Source: Avena insularis
Lineage: Eukaryota; Streptophyta; Magnoliopsida; Poales; Poaceae
Direction: 5' to 3'
Length of the DNA stretch: 64,000 nt
Assembly: GCA_023614405.1 (NCBI GenBank)
Contig: CM042694.1
Coordinates: 133,615,711 to 133,679,710 of the forward strand
Made by a program: the position numbers and the translations under genes. Under the pieces are notes generated by a model. That model did not search any database and had not been told where the DNA came from. It saw only the letters and a list, made by a program, of their open reading frames with translations. Below, piece by piece: positions 46,870 through 58,220 of the stretch (positions are counted from its first letter, which is position 1; every line of letters begins with the position of its first letter).

Positions 46870-47951
46870 TGTTAAGTGCTGCAGATAAGTAATCATATAA
46901 AAAGTAGCCAAAACTGGTTTTGGGGGCCGGATTATCTGCCCCTGTCAAGGGCCGGATAATCCGGCCTTGCTCAATCGACAAAGGTGGACAAGGCGCGTCA
47001 TGCGGTATGGGGGCGGACTATCCTTCGGATTATCCGGCCAGGGCCGGAGTTTTTGCCTCGGCCAGATAATCCGTCCCATGGTTTTTTACAAAGGTAGGCC
47101 AGGCGCGTCAAGCGGTATGGGGTGGATTTTCCCCCGGAAATCCATCTCCGGGGCGGAGTTTTTGCCTCAGCCGGATCATCCGGGCCCCACTTGGGCCGGA
47201 TCATCCAGCCCCAAAAGTCTCCAATGGCTGAGCTTTGGCAGGGGTATAAATACCCCAATTGATCCTCCTGTCAGAACTCTTGATTCATTCGAAAAAGCTC
47301 AGACCTGTTCTTCAAGTTCCAAGCGAGATCTCCATCCTCACCCACCCAAAGGCTTCGACCTTTGGGGAATTGAAGGAGGAGGCCTTGATCTTCATCAACA
47401 CCAATCAAGCGCTCAACTTCCCCTCCATTCACCTAGGGGATTCTTGATCTAGTATTTCTTGCAAATATCTAGATCCTAGTTTTGATTATTTGATAATCCT
47501 TGTTCTTTTGGAAGCTTGTTGTCATCACGAGAGCCTTCAATTCAGTTGTGGATGTGTGCCTCGCTAGCGTTGTAAAGGTACTGGTTTCCACTTCGAAGGG
47601 TACCAATAGTGGAAAGGTGGATCAGGCCTTTGGTAGCGAGATCCATCAGAGAATAGGGTGAGGCCTATTGTGGCGTTGTGGTCTTAGAACCGCCCACCCT
47701 CCAACGTAGACGTACTTCCCTTAACAAGGAAGGAACTACGGTCAAAAAAATCCCCGTGTCTCCGTGTGCTCCACTATGGTTACCTCACTCCTTTTTACAC
47801 GCTTAGTAGTTAGGTTGGCATATAGGGAAATTCTCGTAATTGCATATCTAGAGAATATACATTTGTGTCAAGCCTAAAATTGAAAAAGAACTAAAATTTG
47901 GAGTAGCATCTATTCACCCACCCCCTCTAGGTGCCCATATGATCCATTTCA
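46870..47951 (+). mobile_element. 5' LTR of copia element C (SIRE-like)
   Basis: The right end (TTCA, 47951) is fixed by the primer-binding site two bases downstream. The left end (TGTTAAGTGC at 46870) is my best choice by the TG rule, but no second LTR is in the window to confirm it. A TATA box, TATAAATA (47245-47252), sits in the 16-bp palindrome GGGGTATAAATACCCC (47241-47256). The U3 part (46921-47216) carries many copies of a GGATTATCC-type palindrome and a duplicated unit of about 110 bp (near 46978 and 47088), described separately. Confidence 0.65.
46921..47216 (+). repeat. GGCCGGATTATCCGGCC-type palindrome cluster in the C LTR
   Basis: At least seven imperfect copies of GGCCGGAT(T/A)ATCCGGCC, or halves of it, lie in 300 bp upstream of the TATA box. 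Clear examples are at about 46924, 46948, 47034, 47061, 47172 and 47195. They are embedded in a tandem unit that begins ACAAAGGTGG / ACAAAGGTAG and contains GGCGCGTCA and GCGGTATGGGG. The same palindrome recurs inside the coding hinge (52008-52245) and downstream of pol (60985-61045 and 61372-61395). Confidence 0.85.
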
Positions 47952-47953
47952 AT

Positions 47954-47966
47954 TGGTATCAGAGCC
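47954..47966 (+). other. Primer-binding site of copia element C
   Basis: TGGTATCAGAGCC begins two bases after the LTR end and is complementary to initiator methionine tRNA. This fixes element C on the plus strand. Confidence 0.93.
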
Positions 47967-48002
47967 TCGACTCTTTATTCGGGCTTTATCGCCTAAGAGA
48001 TT

Positions 48003-50459
48003 ATGGGCACTAAGGGAGATGGTAGTGAGGCTGTGGACAAGGTAACTATGGATGATCACAAGATGTTGGAAACAACCTTGCTGAAATCCATAGAGGCCAA
48101 AATGGAAGAGATGCATCAAATGATTGCTCGTCTCTCTCCATCTATAGCCCTGCCTCCATCTACCTCTGAGGCTACCACTCCGCTCTCTAAGGACAAAGCT
48201 AATGCTAACTCCAAGAAAGACAAGTTGGTGGGTGATAAAAATAATGGATCCTCCTCCAAAAAGGGAAGTGGCAAGGAGGACTATAGCGAGCGATCTCACT
48301 TATATTCTCCCGATCCACCAATCCCTCACCCTCATCTAAACAATAGGGGTGATCCACCCAAGCTTACTGCATCTTCATTTAGTCAATGGCAATTCTTAAT
48401 GAAATCACATGTGTGCAGTTCGTCAATTGATCTTTGGAGGATTATTGAAGATGGCCTCCATGTTGGAGATCCAAGCAACTTAACAAGAAGAGAAGTTGTG
48501 GAAAACCAACTCAATGCAACGGATTTACACATGATTCAGCTCGGTGTGGGTCCCAAGGACATGCCCCACATAGAACATCTCAGCACCGCTAAGGAAGCTT
48601 GGGATGCCCTCACTGAACTCTTCATTGGGAATGAAAGCATAAGAATGAATATGTATGATGCACTGAGTAACCAAGCTGAAGGTTTTTATACGATGGATGG
48701 CGAGGATCACGAGGATATGTATATAAGACTCAAGTCAATAGCCACCACATTCAGAAACCATGGTGCTACCCACGTTGATGACGCATGGATCAAGAGAAAG
48801 TATGTTAGTGCTCTTATGCCTTTTGAGCCTACTGATTTGAAGAGCCTTCAAGGTAGACATAATTACCATCAAATGACTTCCAATGAGGTCATGCAATAAA
48901 TGACATCTTTCAAAGTGGCCGCCAAGAATGCCGAAGATGCTCGTGCTCGAGCCATTGGAATGCAAAAGGGGGTAAATGTGGCCTTAAAGGAAAATGTTGT
49001 TGAACAAGATGATGATGACTTTGAAGCTATGGATTGTCCCGAGGATGTCAAGAGGGAACATGGTGAGTACATGGAATTTTATGCTAGAAACTTTTGGAAG
49101 GACGCCGCCAAAGCCAAATCTGAAATTGAACACAAGAATGGTTCTAATGGAAGAAGGGAAAATTGTCCTAAACTGAGAACATGCTTCAATTGTGGAGATC
49201 GGCTGCAGTTCGTGGCCAAATGTCCTTATCAAAATAGAGAAGATAATGGATGAAGGCTCATTCTCAAAGAAAAGTCAAAGGCACCTTGGAAGAAGCAATT
49301 TGTGAAGAAAAATGTTCCTTACAAGAAGCAACTGAAGATTTTCTTGGTAGCTCAAGAGGAGTACTCTTCCGGGAGTAAAGATGAAGATAGCTCACGAGAG
49401 GTGGCTTCCATAGCCATCACATCTACACCGACTTTACTCTTCGATTCACCTAATGAAAATGTGAACAACAAGAACGTCACTTGCCTTATGGCAAGAGGTT
49501 CCGAGGTATCATCTTCCACCACTCCTTTCCCTAATACTATAATGAATATTGATATGGATGATTCTACTAGTCTTAAGGTCAACGAGGAAATTATTGCTTT
49601 GGATTATTTCATCACTAACTTGCAAGGTGATTACAAAGTGCACTTTGAGGCACTCATGGGTCAACTTGCTCGAAGAGCTCCTCGAAGAAAAGGGTAGAAT
49701 TGAAAGAGAGGATGCAATGAGATTGCATCCTTAAAGAATGCTCTAGAAGAAGAATAAGAGGCTTGAGTCTCGCTAGAGGAGATACTTGAGTCTATCGAGG
49801 AGACACATGATGAAGTTGTGTCCAAGCTGATTAAGGAACGTGATAATGCTATTGCCAAAGCAAAGAAACTAAAAAGGGAAACCGTTGAATTTGGGGCTGC
49901 TCATGCTAGACTCTCCGAGAAATTGGAGACACTTGGCATTGCCCACAAGGCTTTGGAGAGTGAATACTCCATTCTTAATGAGTCTCATGATCAGCTACAA
50001 ATTCGATTGACCAAGTATGATATTCCTAGCACTTCTACATCAACATGTGCACATGAAGAAAATGCTAAGTTGAAAGAGGAGCTTGCCAAGGCATCCACTT
50101 CCAAAGGCAAGGAAGCTCTAGATGAAGTCCTTAGAAAGCAAAGGACGAATAATGGAAAAGAGGGACTTGGTTATGTCCCCAAGTCCAAGAAGAAGAGCAA
50201 GAAGAAGAAAGCCAAAACTGCTCAAGCAAAGACAAGCACCATTGGAAAGAACATCACAAAGGACAAAACTGACTATATTGGTTTTGTAGGGTCTAACAAT
50301 CCTAATTATGAGTTGTTTTGTGATTACTATGGTGATGTCTATGCTAGTTATGTTGGTCCTTCTGATAATTATATTTCTTGGTCTATTTGGGTTCCAAAGA
50401 CCCTTGTTACCAACACGAGAGGACCCATTGAAAAATGGGTACCTAAAACCAAAAAGTAA
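48003..50459 (+). pseudogene. Copia gag of element C with zinc knuckle and lysine-rich C-terminal part
   Basis: One frame from ATG 48003 continues to 50459, interrupted by TAA 48897-48899, TGA 49251-49253 and several stops around 49695-49770. Residues encoded at about 48370-48890 form a copia gag domain (FSQWQFLMKSHVCSS, KEAWDALTELF). A zinc knuckle follows at about 49186-49227 (CFNCGDRLQFVAKC), in which the expected histidine is glutamine. The 49818-50459 segment is predicted to be helical, with a coiled-coil-like heptad pattern, then a very basic stretch (KSKKKSKKKKAK). Its large size and basic C-terminal region fit SIRE-like copia elements. The breaks make it non-functional. Confidence 0.8.
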
Positions 50460-50469
50460 TTCTCTTGTA

Positions 50470-51001
50470 GGGCTATGCTTCCGGTGGTTCTAAATGGGTG
50501 CTATATAGCGGGTGCACAAGTCATCTGACCGGAAGCAAGGAGATTGTCACGGAGATGAGGCCAAACCATGATCAAATATCTGTCTCCTATGGTGATAAAT
50601 CAAAATCTGAGGTATTGGGTCTTGGCAAGGTTGTGGTTGCCCACGATATGTCACTCGTGGACGTCATGCTTGTTGAAACCCTCGGTTACAATTTACTTTC
50701 TGTTCGTGCCCTTAGTAAGATGGGCTTTGCAGTTTTTATTGATGGTGATTTAGTGCTACTCTTGTGGAACAAGTCTCTAAAGGTCGCTTTCATTGGGTAC
50801 GTCAAAAATGACCTGTATGTAGTGGACTTTTTGGGGAAAACCACAGTGGGTCCGATGTGCTTATTCGGAAAGGCCGACGCGGGCTGGTTATGGCATCGCC
50901 GTCTAGCTCACATCAACATGAGAACTTTGCAAAGTCTTCACATGGGTGGCCACATCCTTGGACTAAAATACAATGTTTATTTTGCCAAAGATCGTGTTTG
51001 A
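50470..51001 (+). pseudogene. Copia protease and pre-integrase region of element C
   Basis: The protease active site has the SGCTSHLTGS context typical of copia elements. However, the aspartate expected just before SGCTSH is tyrosine (codon TAT at about 50501-50503). The frame then continues through LLSVRALSKMGF and the histidine part of the integrase N-terminal zinc-binding domain (WLWHRRLAHINM). It meets a TGA at 50999-51001. The frame is two bases off that of the upstream gag segment. A protease with this substitution should be inactive. Confidence 0.75.
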
Positions 51002-51901
51002 AGGGCATGTGTTGAAGGAAAGATGCACGACTCTCCCCACAAGAGGAAAACTATTATTTCATCAAAGAGGATCTTGGAGCTCCTTCATGTGGATCTCTTT
51101 GGTCCTCCATCACATGCAAGCCTTGGTGGGAAGAAGTATTGCCTCGTCATAGTTGATGATTTCTCAAGATACACATGGGTCTACTTCTTCAAGCTAAAAA
51201 GTGAGACCCAAAAAACTGTCGTCGACTTTGCCAACGAGGTTCAACGTCAACACAATGTCCCAATAGTGGCAATTAGAAGAGACAATGACTCCGAGTTCAA
51301 GAACTACACTCTGAATGAATTCCTAAGCGAAGAGGGGATAATACACCAATATTCCATTGCGTACACCCCTCAACAAAATGGTGTAGCCGAGAGGAAAAAC
51401 TGGACTTTAATGGACATGGCAAGGTCTATGTTGGCTGAATTCAAGTCACCATACAATTTCTAGGCTGAAGTTATCTCCACTACTTGTCACTCATGAAACC
51501 GGCTTTATCTTCACAAGATCTTGGACAAAACACCGTATGAGATACTTACCGGTAACAAGCCTGACATATCATATTTCTGGGTGTTCGGTTGTAAGTGTTT
51601 ATTTCTCATTAAAGGAGTTCGTTTGTCTAAATTTGAGTCTAAGGCTTTAGAAGGTATTTTTATTGGTTATGGTGCCGAATCCCACACTTATAGAGTCTAC
51701 AATAAGCTCTCTAGAACTGTTGTAGAATCTTGTAGTGTGGTATTCGAGGAAAATGATGGCTCCCATGTGGGGCAAGTTCATGTTTGTGATACAGATGTTG
51801 AAATACCCCAAGATGCCATAAGAAGAATGGGCGTGAGATTTTTCCGCCCATTGAGGAACCCCTTGTGGCGGACCGGGAAGGACAATGCTCTACTCAAGTA
51901 G
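51002..51901 (+). pseudogene. Copia integrase of element C
   Basis: This stays in the same frame as the protease segment. The catalytic core is visible, with the first Asp in ELLHVDLFGP (about 51075), the second in IRRDNDSEF (about 51276; the usual Gly after DN is Asp), and the Glu in NGVAERKN (about 51390). A TAG at 51461-51463 and a TGA near 51494 interrupt it. The C-terminal part FGCKCLFLIKG...FIGYGAESHTYRVYN is recognisable up to the TAG at 51899-51901. Confidence 0.78.
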
Positions 51902-52007
51902 AGCGCTCATCTACACAAACTCAACAAGCTCCACATGTTGGAGAAACCACTGCACCAACAACTCAATCTTATGAAGATCATCCATCATCTCAAGCATCTG
52001 GAAGCTC

Positions 52008-52245
52008 CAGGCCGGATTTTACAGGTGACACCGGATTATCCGGTCCTACCACATCAAATGCCAGGAACAAACAGGATGACTAGGAAGAAGCAGAAACTCC
52101 TAGGACGGATTTTCCGGGTGACGCCAGATTATCCGGCCCTACTCCAACTCATGCCAGAAATATCCAGGATGATCAAGAACGAGCAAGAACTCCCAGGCTG
52201 GATTATCCGGCCCCTCCCTCGGCCGGATTATCCGGCCCTGAAGTT
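52008..52245 (+). repeat. In-frame 31-codon repeats built on the GGATTATCCGGCC motif (integrase-RT hinge)
   Basis: Repeat starts fall near 52008, 52100 and 52193 (period about 92-93 bp). Each unit begins CCAGGCCGGATTTT or a variant and contains ACCGGATTATCCGGTCCTAC or a variant. In the reading frame of the following RT they encode LSGP-containing repeats of about 31 residues, separated by glutamate- and arginine-rich stretches. A stop (TAG at about 52081-52083) interrupts the first unit. The DNA motif is the one found in the LTR and downstream of pol in the same element. Confidence 0.8.
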
Positions 52246-53149
52246 TTAGAACAGCAGCAACCTCCTGTTATGGTTGCTGATCAAATTCAAGGGCAAGGTT
52301 CTTCATCTCCTGTACTCGCTGAACAAGTTGTTGATCAAGGTCAAGATAGTGGTCCAGACGAAGACTCAAATGATGAAGAAATTCCTCCAAGAAACAACAA
52401 GCTGGTTGAAATTTGTCGCAAAACTCGTGCTGAAAGAAACCTCGAATTAATAGGTCATACACTAGATAAAGTTGTTGGTGATCTAAGAAGAAGGGTGTCC
52501 ACAAGAAGAGAGCTTGCAAGCTTCAATGATCAAGATCATATATCTATGGTGGAAGCCAAGAAGGTTTTTGAAGATCCAGATTGGGTGGTTGCTATGCATG
52601 AAGAACTCAATAATTTCGAGCGCAACAAGGTCTAGAAATTAGTAGAGAGGCCAAAAGATTGCCGCAATATTATTGTCACAGAGTGGATATTCAAGAACAA
52701 GCAAGATGAGAATGGAATTGTTGTAAGAAACAAGGCACGATTGGTAGCACAAGGTTTCTTTCAAGTGGAAGGCATCGACTTAGGCGAAACTTATGCTCTA
52801 GTGGCTTGCCTAGAGTCTATCCGTATCCTTCTTGCTTATGCAGCTCATCATAACTTCAAAATACAGCAAATGGACATTAAGAGTTTGTTTCTTAATGGTC
52901 CTCTACATGAGTTGGTATATGTTAAGCAACCCCTAGGTTTCGAGGACCCCAACTTTCCAAACCATGTCTACAAACTCGATAAAGCGCTCTATGGCCTTAA
53001 ACAAGCCACACGTGCGTGGTATGAGCACCTTAAAGAGATTTTGTTAGACCATGTATTCGAAGCTGGGCAGATCAATCGCACTCTTTTTACTAAGAAGGTT
53101 AAGGGAGAGCTCTTTGTATCCCACATGATGCATTTTCAAAGCTTATGAC
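52246..53149 (+). pseudogene. Copia reverse transcriptase of element C, N-terminal part, YVDD deleted
   Basis: This frame has one stop (TAG at 52633-52635, in place of the usual Trp before KLVERP). Blocks NKARLVAQGF, QQMDIKSLFLNGPL (first metal-binding Asp kept), QPLGFEDPNFP and YGLKQATRAWYEHL are present. The segment that should carry the catalytic YVDD is missing: KGELFV joins directly to sequence normally found about a dozen or more residues further on. The deletion also shifts the frame. Gypsy element B inserted just after, at 53150. Confidence 0.82.
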
Positions 53150-54561
53150 TGATGTCTACCCACTTCTATTCTTGTGGATAGTTGTTGGGCCTTCAAGTGC
53201 AGAGGTTTGTAGAACAGCAGCTAGTTTCCCTTAAGTGGATCACCCAAGGTTTATCGAACTCAGGGGGGAAGTGGTCAAAGGTATCCCTCTCAAGCAACCC
53301 TGCATTCAAGATACAAGAAGTCTCTTGTGTCCCCAACACACCCAATACACTTGTCAGGTGTATAGGTGCACTAGTTCGGTGAAGAGATAGTGAAATACAA
53401 GTGGTATGGATAAAAGACAACGGTGCCCGAAAATAGCTTGATGGCGTGGAAGAGACTAAAGGCAAACTGAAATAAAGATGGAAGCAAGCAAACATGTAAC
53501 AAATCTAATTGCAAACGGTGTTTCAATGTTTATAAACAAGGCCTAGGGATCATACTTTCACTAGTGAACACTCTCATATAAATATCTTCTCTTTATGATA
53601 CTACTCTTAACTACTCTCCGGTTGGACACTCTAATCCATGGTAGGGCTATAACATCACACCTCAAAGTTCGCTTTCCCCATCTAGATAACCCCTCACTAT
53701 CACCTTGAGCACTAGATGGTTCCAACAAACACCACAATTTCATAGAGACATCCAACTCCAAATATAACTCATAACAAGTATTTGTAATCTCTAGCCTAAG
53801 TGCCACCATGGTGTGCACGCTGTCACTTTCACACACATGGGGAGAGCAGAGATCTATTAAAGCACTTAAGTAGCAAGGTAGATCTACTTGATTACAAAGC
53901 TCATGATCACAATATGATCATGCATAGAGAGAGAGATGAACACATAGCTACCAGTAGAGCCCTTAGCCTCGAGAGAGAATTACTCCCTCCTTATCATGGG
54001 AATCAGCAACGGCGATGGAGATGGTGGTGGGGATCGATGGAGATGGCTCCAGGGGCACTTCCCCGTCCCGGTAGGGTGCTGGAACAGAGACTTTCTGTCC
54101 CCCAAATCTCCTCTTCGGTGGCGGCGGTGCTGTGGAACTTTTCGTGGCCGAAGGCTAGATTCTTTAAGGTTTTCTCATCGGGAGGCTTCTTATAGGCGAA
54201 GGGGTGATGTCATAGGGTGGACCAGGGGCCCACACCACCTAGTGGAGCGGCCAAGGGGACCCGTGCCACCACATGGTGTGGCCAGCCCCTGGCCCCTCTC
54301 TGTCTTGTCTTCTGGCTCCGTGAGTCTTCCGGTAAAATATCGACTTTGTCTTTTGTCCGGTCCAATTCCGAGAATTTTTATTTTCTGGCTTTTCTGGAAC
54401 CAAAAACAGAAGAAAACAGGCAACTGGCACTATGGCATCTTGTTAATAGGTTAGTTCTAGAAAATGTGAAAAAGTACTAAAAAGTATGGGCAAAACATAA
54501 GAAAGTAGATATAAAACAAGCATGGAACATCAAAAATTATAGATATGTTTGCAACGTATCA
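53150..54561 (-). mobile_element. 3' LTR of gypsy element B
   Basis: This 1412-bp LTR is nearly identical to 58221-59632, with only scattered base differences visible. On the minus strand it starts TGATACGTTGC. A TATA-like CCTATAAGAAG is at about 54185-54195. The GC-rich CCACACCA/TGGTGTGG inverted repeat (about 54227-54283) precedes it. The ORFs 53800-54195 and 53996-54454 fall wholly within the LTR and are not genes. Confidence 0.93.
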
Positions 54562-57304
54562 ACATCCCCAAGCTTAACTCCTGCTCGTCCTTGAGTAGGT
54601 AAGTGATAAAAAGAATAATTTTTGAGGTGAAATGCACCATCACAATCAAGATCAAACTATTTGCAAGCATTGAAAGCTCAGATCAAAGTACTCTAAACAT
54701 GAGCATGAAAGATGAAGTTCTAACAATAAGACATCGTAACTATGCATGCAACATGAAAGGATACAAACAAAGATCATGAATAACAATGCATTGAAAGACG
54801 TTTGTTTCTTTCACATATAGAAAACATAGCATACTAGCATTCAACTTGTCCTTCATGGAGTAGCAAAACATAAATGCATAGGACACCTTCAAAGTTCATA
54901 AGGGTGACTAGATACAAATAGTTCAAGAACAAGCAATATCAACATTATGAATCAAGCAATAAGTTTTGGGACAATGCACATAGAACTAAGAACGACAACT
55001 ATGCTCTCTTAATTGGTGCCTAAGGATAGAAGATGGAGACTCAACATAAAAGTAAAAGAAAGGCCTTCATAGAAGGAAGCAGGGATTCAAGTCTCATAAA
55101 GAGCTTCCAAAAATTATGGTACTTATTAGATTTCAGCTCTCATTGCCCCTATCATAAGCATCTTGAAGTGATTAAGGTTCAAGTGAACAAACCATGGAGT
55201 ATATGCTTGACAAAGTATAAGTTGGAAATCTCATGTCCCTTGAATACGAGGGCTGCTCCTCATGCTACTCAAGTTTAGTTACCGGTAAGTTCTTGTCATA
55301 GTAAGTACATGTGTATCATAGAGAACCGCCAACGAGGTACCCCTTGCCCGATGATACAGAAGAATCCCCATATCAAAATGACAAGGCAAGCAGACAATAA
55401 GCATCTCAGGGTCTTCTTATTTACCATGGGAAAATGGTGCTTTTTTTCTCTCTTTCCTCTTTTCTCATCTTTTTTTTTCTTTTTTCTCAATCTCTATCTC
55501 TTTTTTTATAAGAAGAATGCTTCATAGATTGCTCATTATGGTTACGCTGCAGGTTTCCACCATGATTAGGCATGGATTAGACTAGCCGCCTAGGCGTTTC
55601 TCTAACACACATACATAACTCCATGGACTTACAAGCTCCCCTTTCATTTCACACCGACGACATCCATAATCAAAAGAGCATGATATCAACTAGGTACAAT
55701 GTACAAGTGCAATGTTGAAAGTGTTCCCCACGACACCATGGTTCTGCTAATCCCCAACATATAAGTGCAAGCATATACAACATAGATGACACAATGGTTC
55801 AAGTTTATTAGGGGCAAGAAAAGTAAAGTGTGCCATAAAGTTCGTGAGAGATTTAATCACTAATTTTCACATAACAAGTTTAATTCGGAAGGTAGATAAA
55901 AACATGAATATACTTGGAATAGAAAATGCTAATAGGTAGGTATGGTGGACTCTTTGGAATAACTTGGTTTTATTTGGAGTTGGATGCATGAGTGGAACTC
56001 ATACTTGGTATGGAGGATAGCAAAAGACTGGGAGTGACCAACTAAGAGAGCAATAATGGCCATAATCATGCAAAGCGACAAAACATCATTAATTAAAGCA
56101 TAAAGTGATATTACAAGTCGAAAACTAAAGGATCATAGAGGCTATGGTTACTTGGTATAGTCTTAACATGGTGTGAGCATGTGCCAAGTCAACCCAAATA
56201 AAGCATCAAAGGAGAATACCACAATACTATGCTTTAATATGCTAAAACAACGCATGATTCTTTCAAGGCACATTAAGCAATCTCAATTGTTTATAACATG
56301 TCATGCTACAGAAAAAATCACTAAGCATATAGCCAAAACAATATCAAGCATGACATGACAAAGCATAGGCCACAGTCAAAAACAAGCTCCTTTTTACCAC
56401 TTTAGCATGAACTTTCCCTACTCTTTTCCAATCCAAACCAACCTTATTTGAAAACTAATGCATGAATGAGGGGGTCCAACCAATTTATTCAAGAAAACTA
56501 AGCAAACAAAAACCAAAAACAAAAATGAAGATGCTCCAAGAACAACACAATTGTGCATGAAACAATAAAAATGAAGTATTTGGAAGAAACCTGAGATTTT
56601 TATTGATGAAGAAGGGGATGCCTTGGGCATCCCCAAGCTTTGACGCTTGTACCTCTTGAATATTTCTTGGGGCGACACGGGGTGGCATCCCCAAGCTTGA
56701 GGTTTTGTCCATTCTTCATCTCATTACATCATTCTTTCCTGACACCTGAAATTTTCCTTCATACAAAACTTCACACAATCTTCATTAGCAACATTAGTGC
56801 ACTCAAGATAATAAGTCTTTTGGTTCAGTTTCAACACAAGTAAAACTTCCATTAAAACACAAGATACTGTAGCACTTCCTTTAAAAAGTTCAAATGATCA
56901 AAGAGAACTCAAAGAGAGAGATTAAGAGGCAAATGCAAATAATGGCAGAAATCTGTCAAAACAGACCAGCAGGTAGAAAACTATTTTTTAGAAGACCTTC
57001 TGTTGCTCAAATCGAAAAGTGTTAAACTAATGAAAGTTGGGTAACAACCTGGGGCAAAAGCACAAAACATTACAGCTCAAACCGACATACAGAGATTTTT
57101 CACGAATTTTTACAGCGAAGCACAAAAATCTGTTTCGGGACATCAACTTTCCCAAGTCTTACTTTTCTCTCATTAGAGGTTATTCTTGGCACAAAAAGCA
57201 AATAAAAAGGATAAGGAGAGGTCATTACAGAGGTAATAACTTCTAAGACTCAAGAAAACTATTGGGTTATCTCCCAAGAAGTACTTTCCTTTAACACCTT
57301 TAAG
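54562..57304 (-). other. 3' non-coding internal region of element B, with polypurine tract
   Basis: The polypurine tract (minus-strand AAGCTTGGGGATGT, 54562-54577) lies directly at the 3' LTR. The rest is AT-rich and homologous in parts to the 3' half of element A in inverted orientation. An imperfect palindrome (arms GGGGATGCC and GGCATCCCC) lies at about 56610-56633, with a further GGCATCCCCAAGCTT copy at about 56682-56696. No ORF is credible here. Confidence 0.6.
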
Positions 57305-58200
57305 TTAGGCATGATAGTTTGAGAAGATGCTCACATAAGAAATATGAATTGAAGTAAAAGAGAGCATCAAGAAGAAAATATGGAACCAATTTAAGTCTAA
57401 CCCACTTCCTATGAAAAATAATCTTGTAAAGAAACAAGTCATGAAAGCACAAAGCAACAAGCATAGAAAGCAAAACAAGTGCAACTTCAAAATTTTCAAC
57501 ATAAAGAGGGGAAACTTAATATTGTTGAGATGCATAAAACCATGTTTCCCTCTCTCATAATAACTTTCAGTAGCATCATGAATAAAATTAACAATATAAC
57601 TATCACATGAAACATTCTTTTCATGAGCCACATGCATAAAATACTCCCCACATAAACATAGTCATTTTTATTAATTGTAGTGGGAGTAAATTCAACAAAA
57701 TAGCTATCATTATTATTCTCATCACCATAATCATCAAATATAGGAGGCATATTGTAATCATAATTAATTTTGTCCTCAATAGTAGGTGGACTGAAAATAT
57801 CATATTCATCATTGTAATCATCATATATTGGAGGTATAGTATCATCAAAGCAAATTTTCTCCTCTAAAGATGGGGGACTAAAAAGATCATTTTCATAAAA
57901 ACTAGCTTCCCCAAGCTTAGACTTTTCCATAGCATTAGCAATAATGGTGTCCAAAGAATTCATACTAACAGCATTGCTATTAGCATGCAAATAAAGTTCC
58001 ATAGGTTTTTTAATTTCTCATCAAACACTTCATGTCCTAACTCAAGATAAATACTATAAAGCTCTCTAATTTTTTGTTGTTTTCCATTAAGCCTAACTAG
58101 TGAAAACAAGAAACAAAAAGACAAAATTGCAGAATCTAAAGGAAATAACTTCAAGCACTCACACCGGAGGATGTGAGTACCTTTACTATACGTCCCCAAG
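57305..58200 (-). pseudogene. Decayed gag-like ORF remnants of element B
   Basis: There are two main open stretches on the minus strand. One spans 58002-57496, encoding an acidic part with repeated FSPPxxEEKI / FSPPTIEDKI and DDYxDE motifs. The other spans 57637-57305 and ends in a hydrophobic segment. They lie in different frames, so a frameshift separates them. The 57637-57305 product shares LNNIKFP and LMLSFTSIHI with the C-terminal part of the ORF at 17758-19203 in element A. I do not recognise a function; the position suggests a gag-related or accessory retrotransposon protein. Confidence 0.55.
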
Positions 58201-58210
58201 AACGACGCCA
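58193..58210 (-). other. Primer-binding site of gypsy element B
   Basis: The minus strand reads TGGCGTCGTTCTTGGGGA, ten bases inside the 5' LTR. It is of the Athila-like TGGCGCC type with changes at several positions. Confidence 0.8.
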
Positions 58211-58220
58211 GAAAATAGCT

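Noticed and set aside
46921..47216. Possible CRISPR-like array because of regularly repeated palindromes
   Set aside because: Spacing is irregular, the units are diverged, and the sequence lies in an LTR of a plant copia element.
53800..54454. Overlapping plus-strand ORFs of 131 and 152 codons, repeated in part at 58871-59158
   Set aside because: They are contained in the LTRs of gypsy element B and repeat only because the LTR is duplicated.
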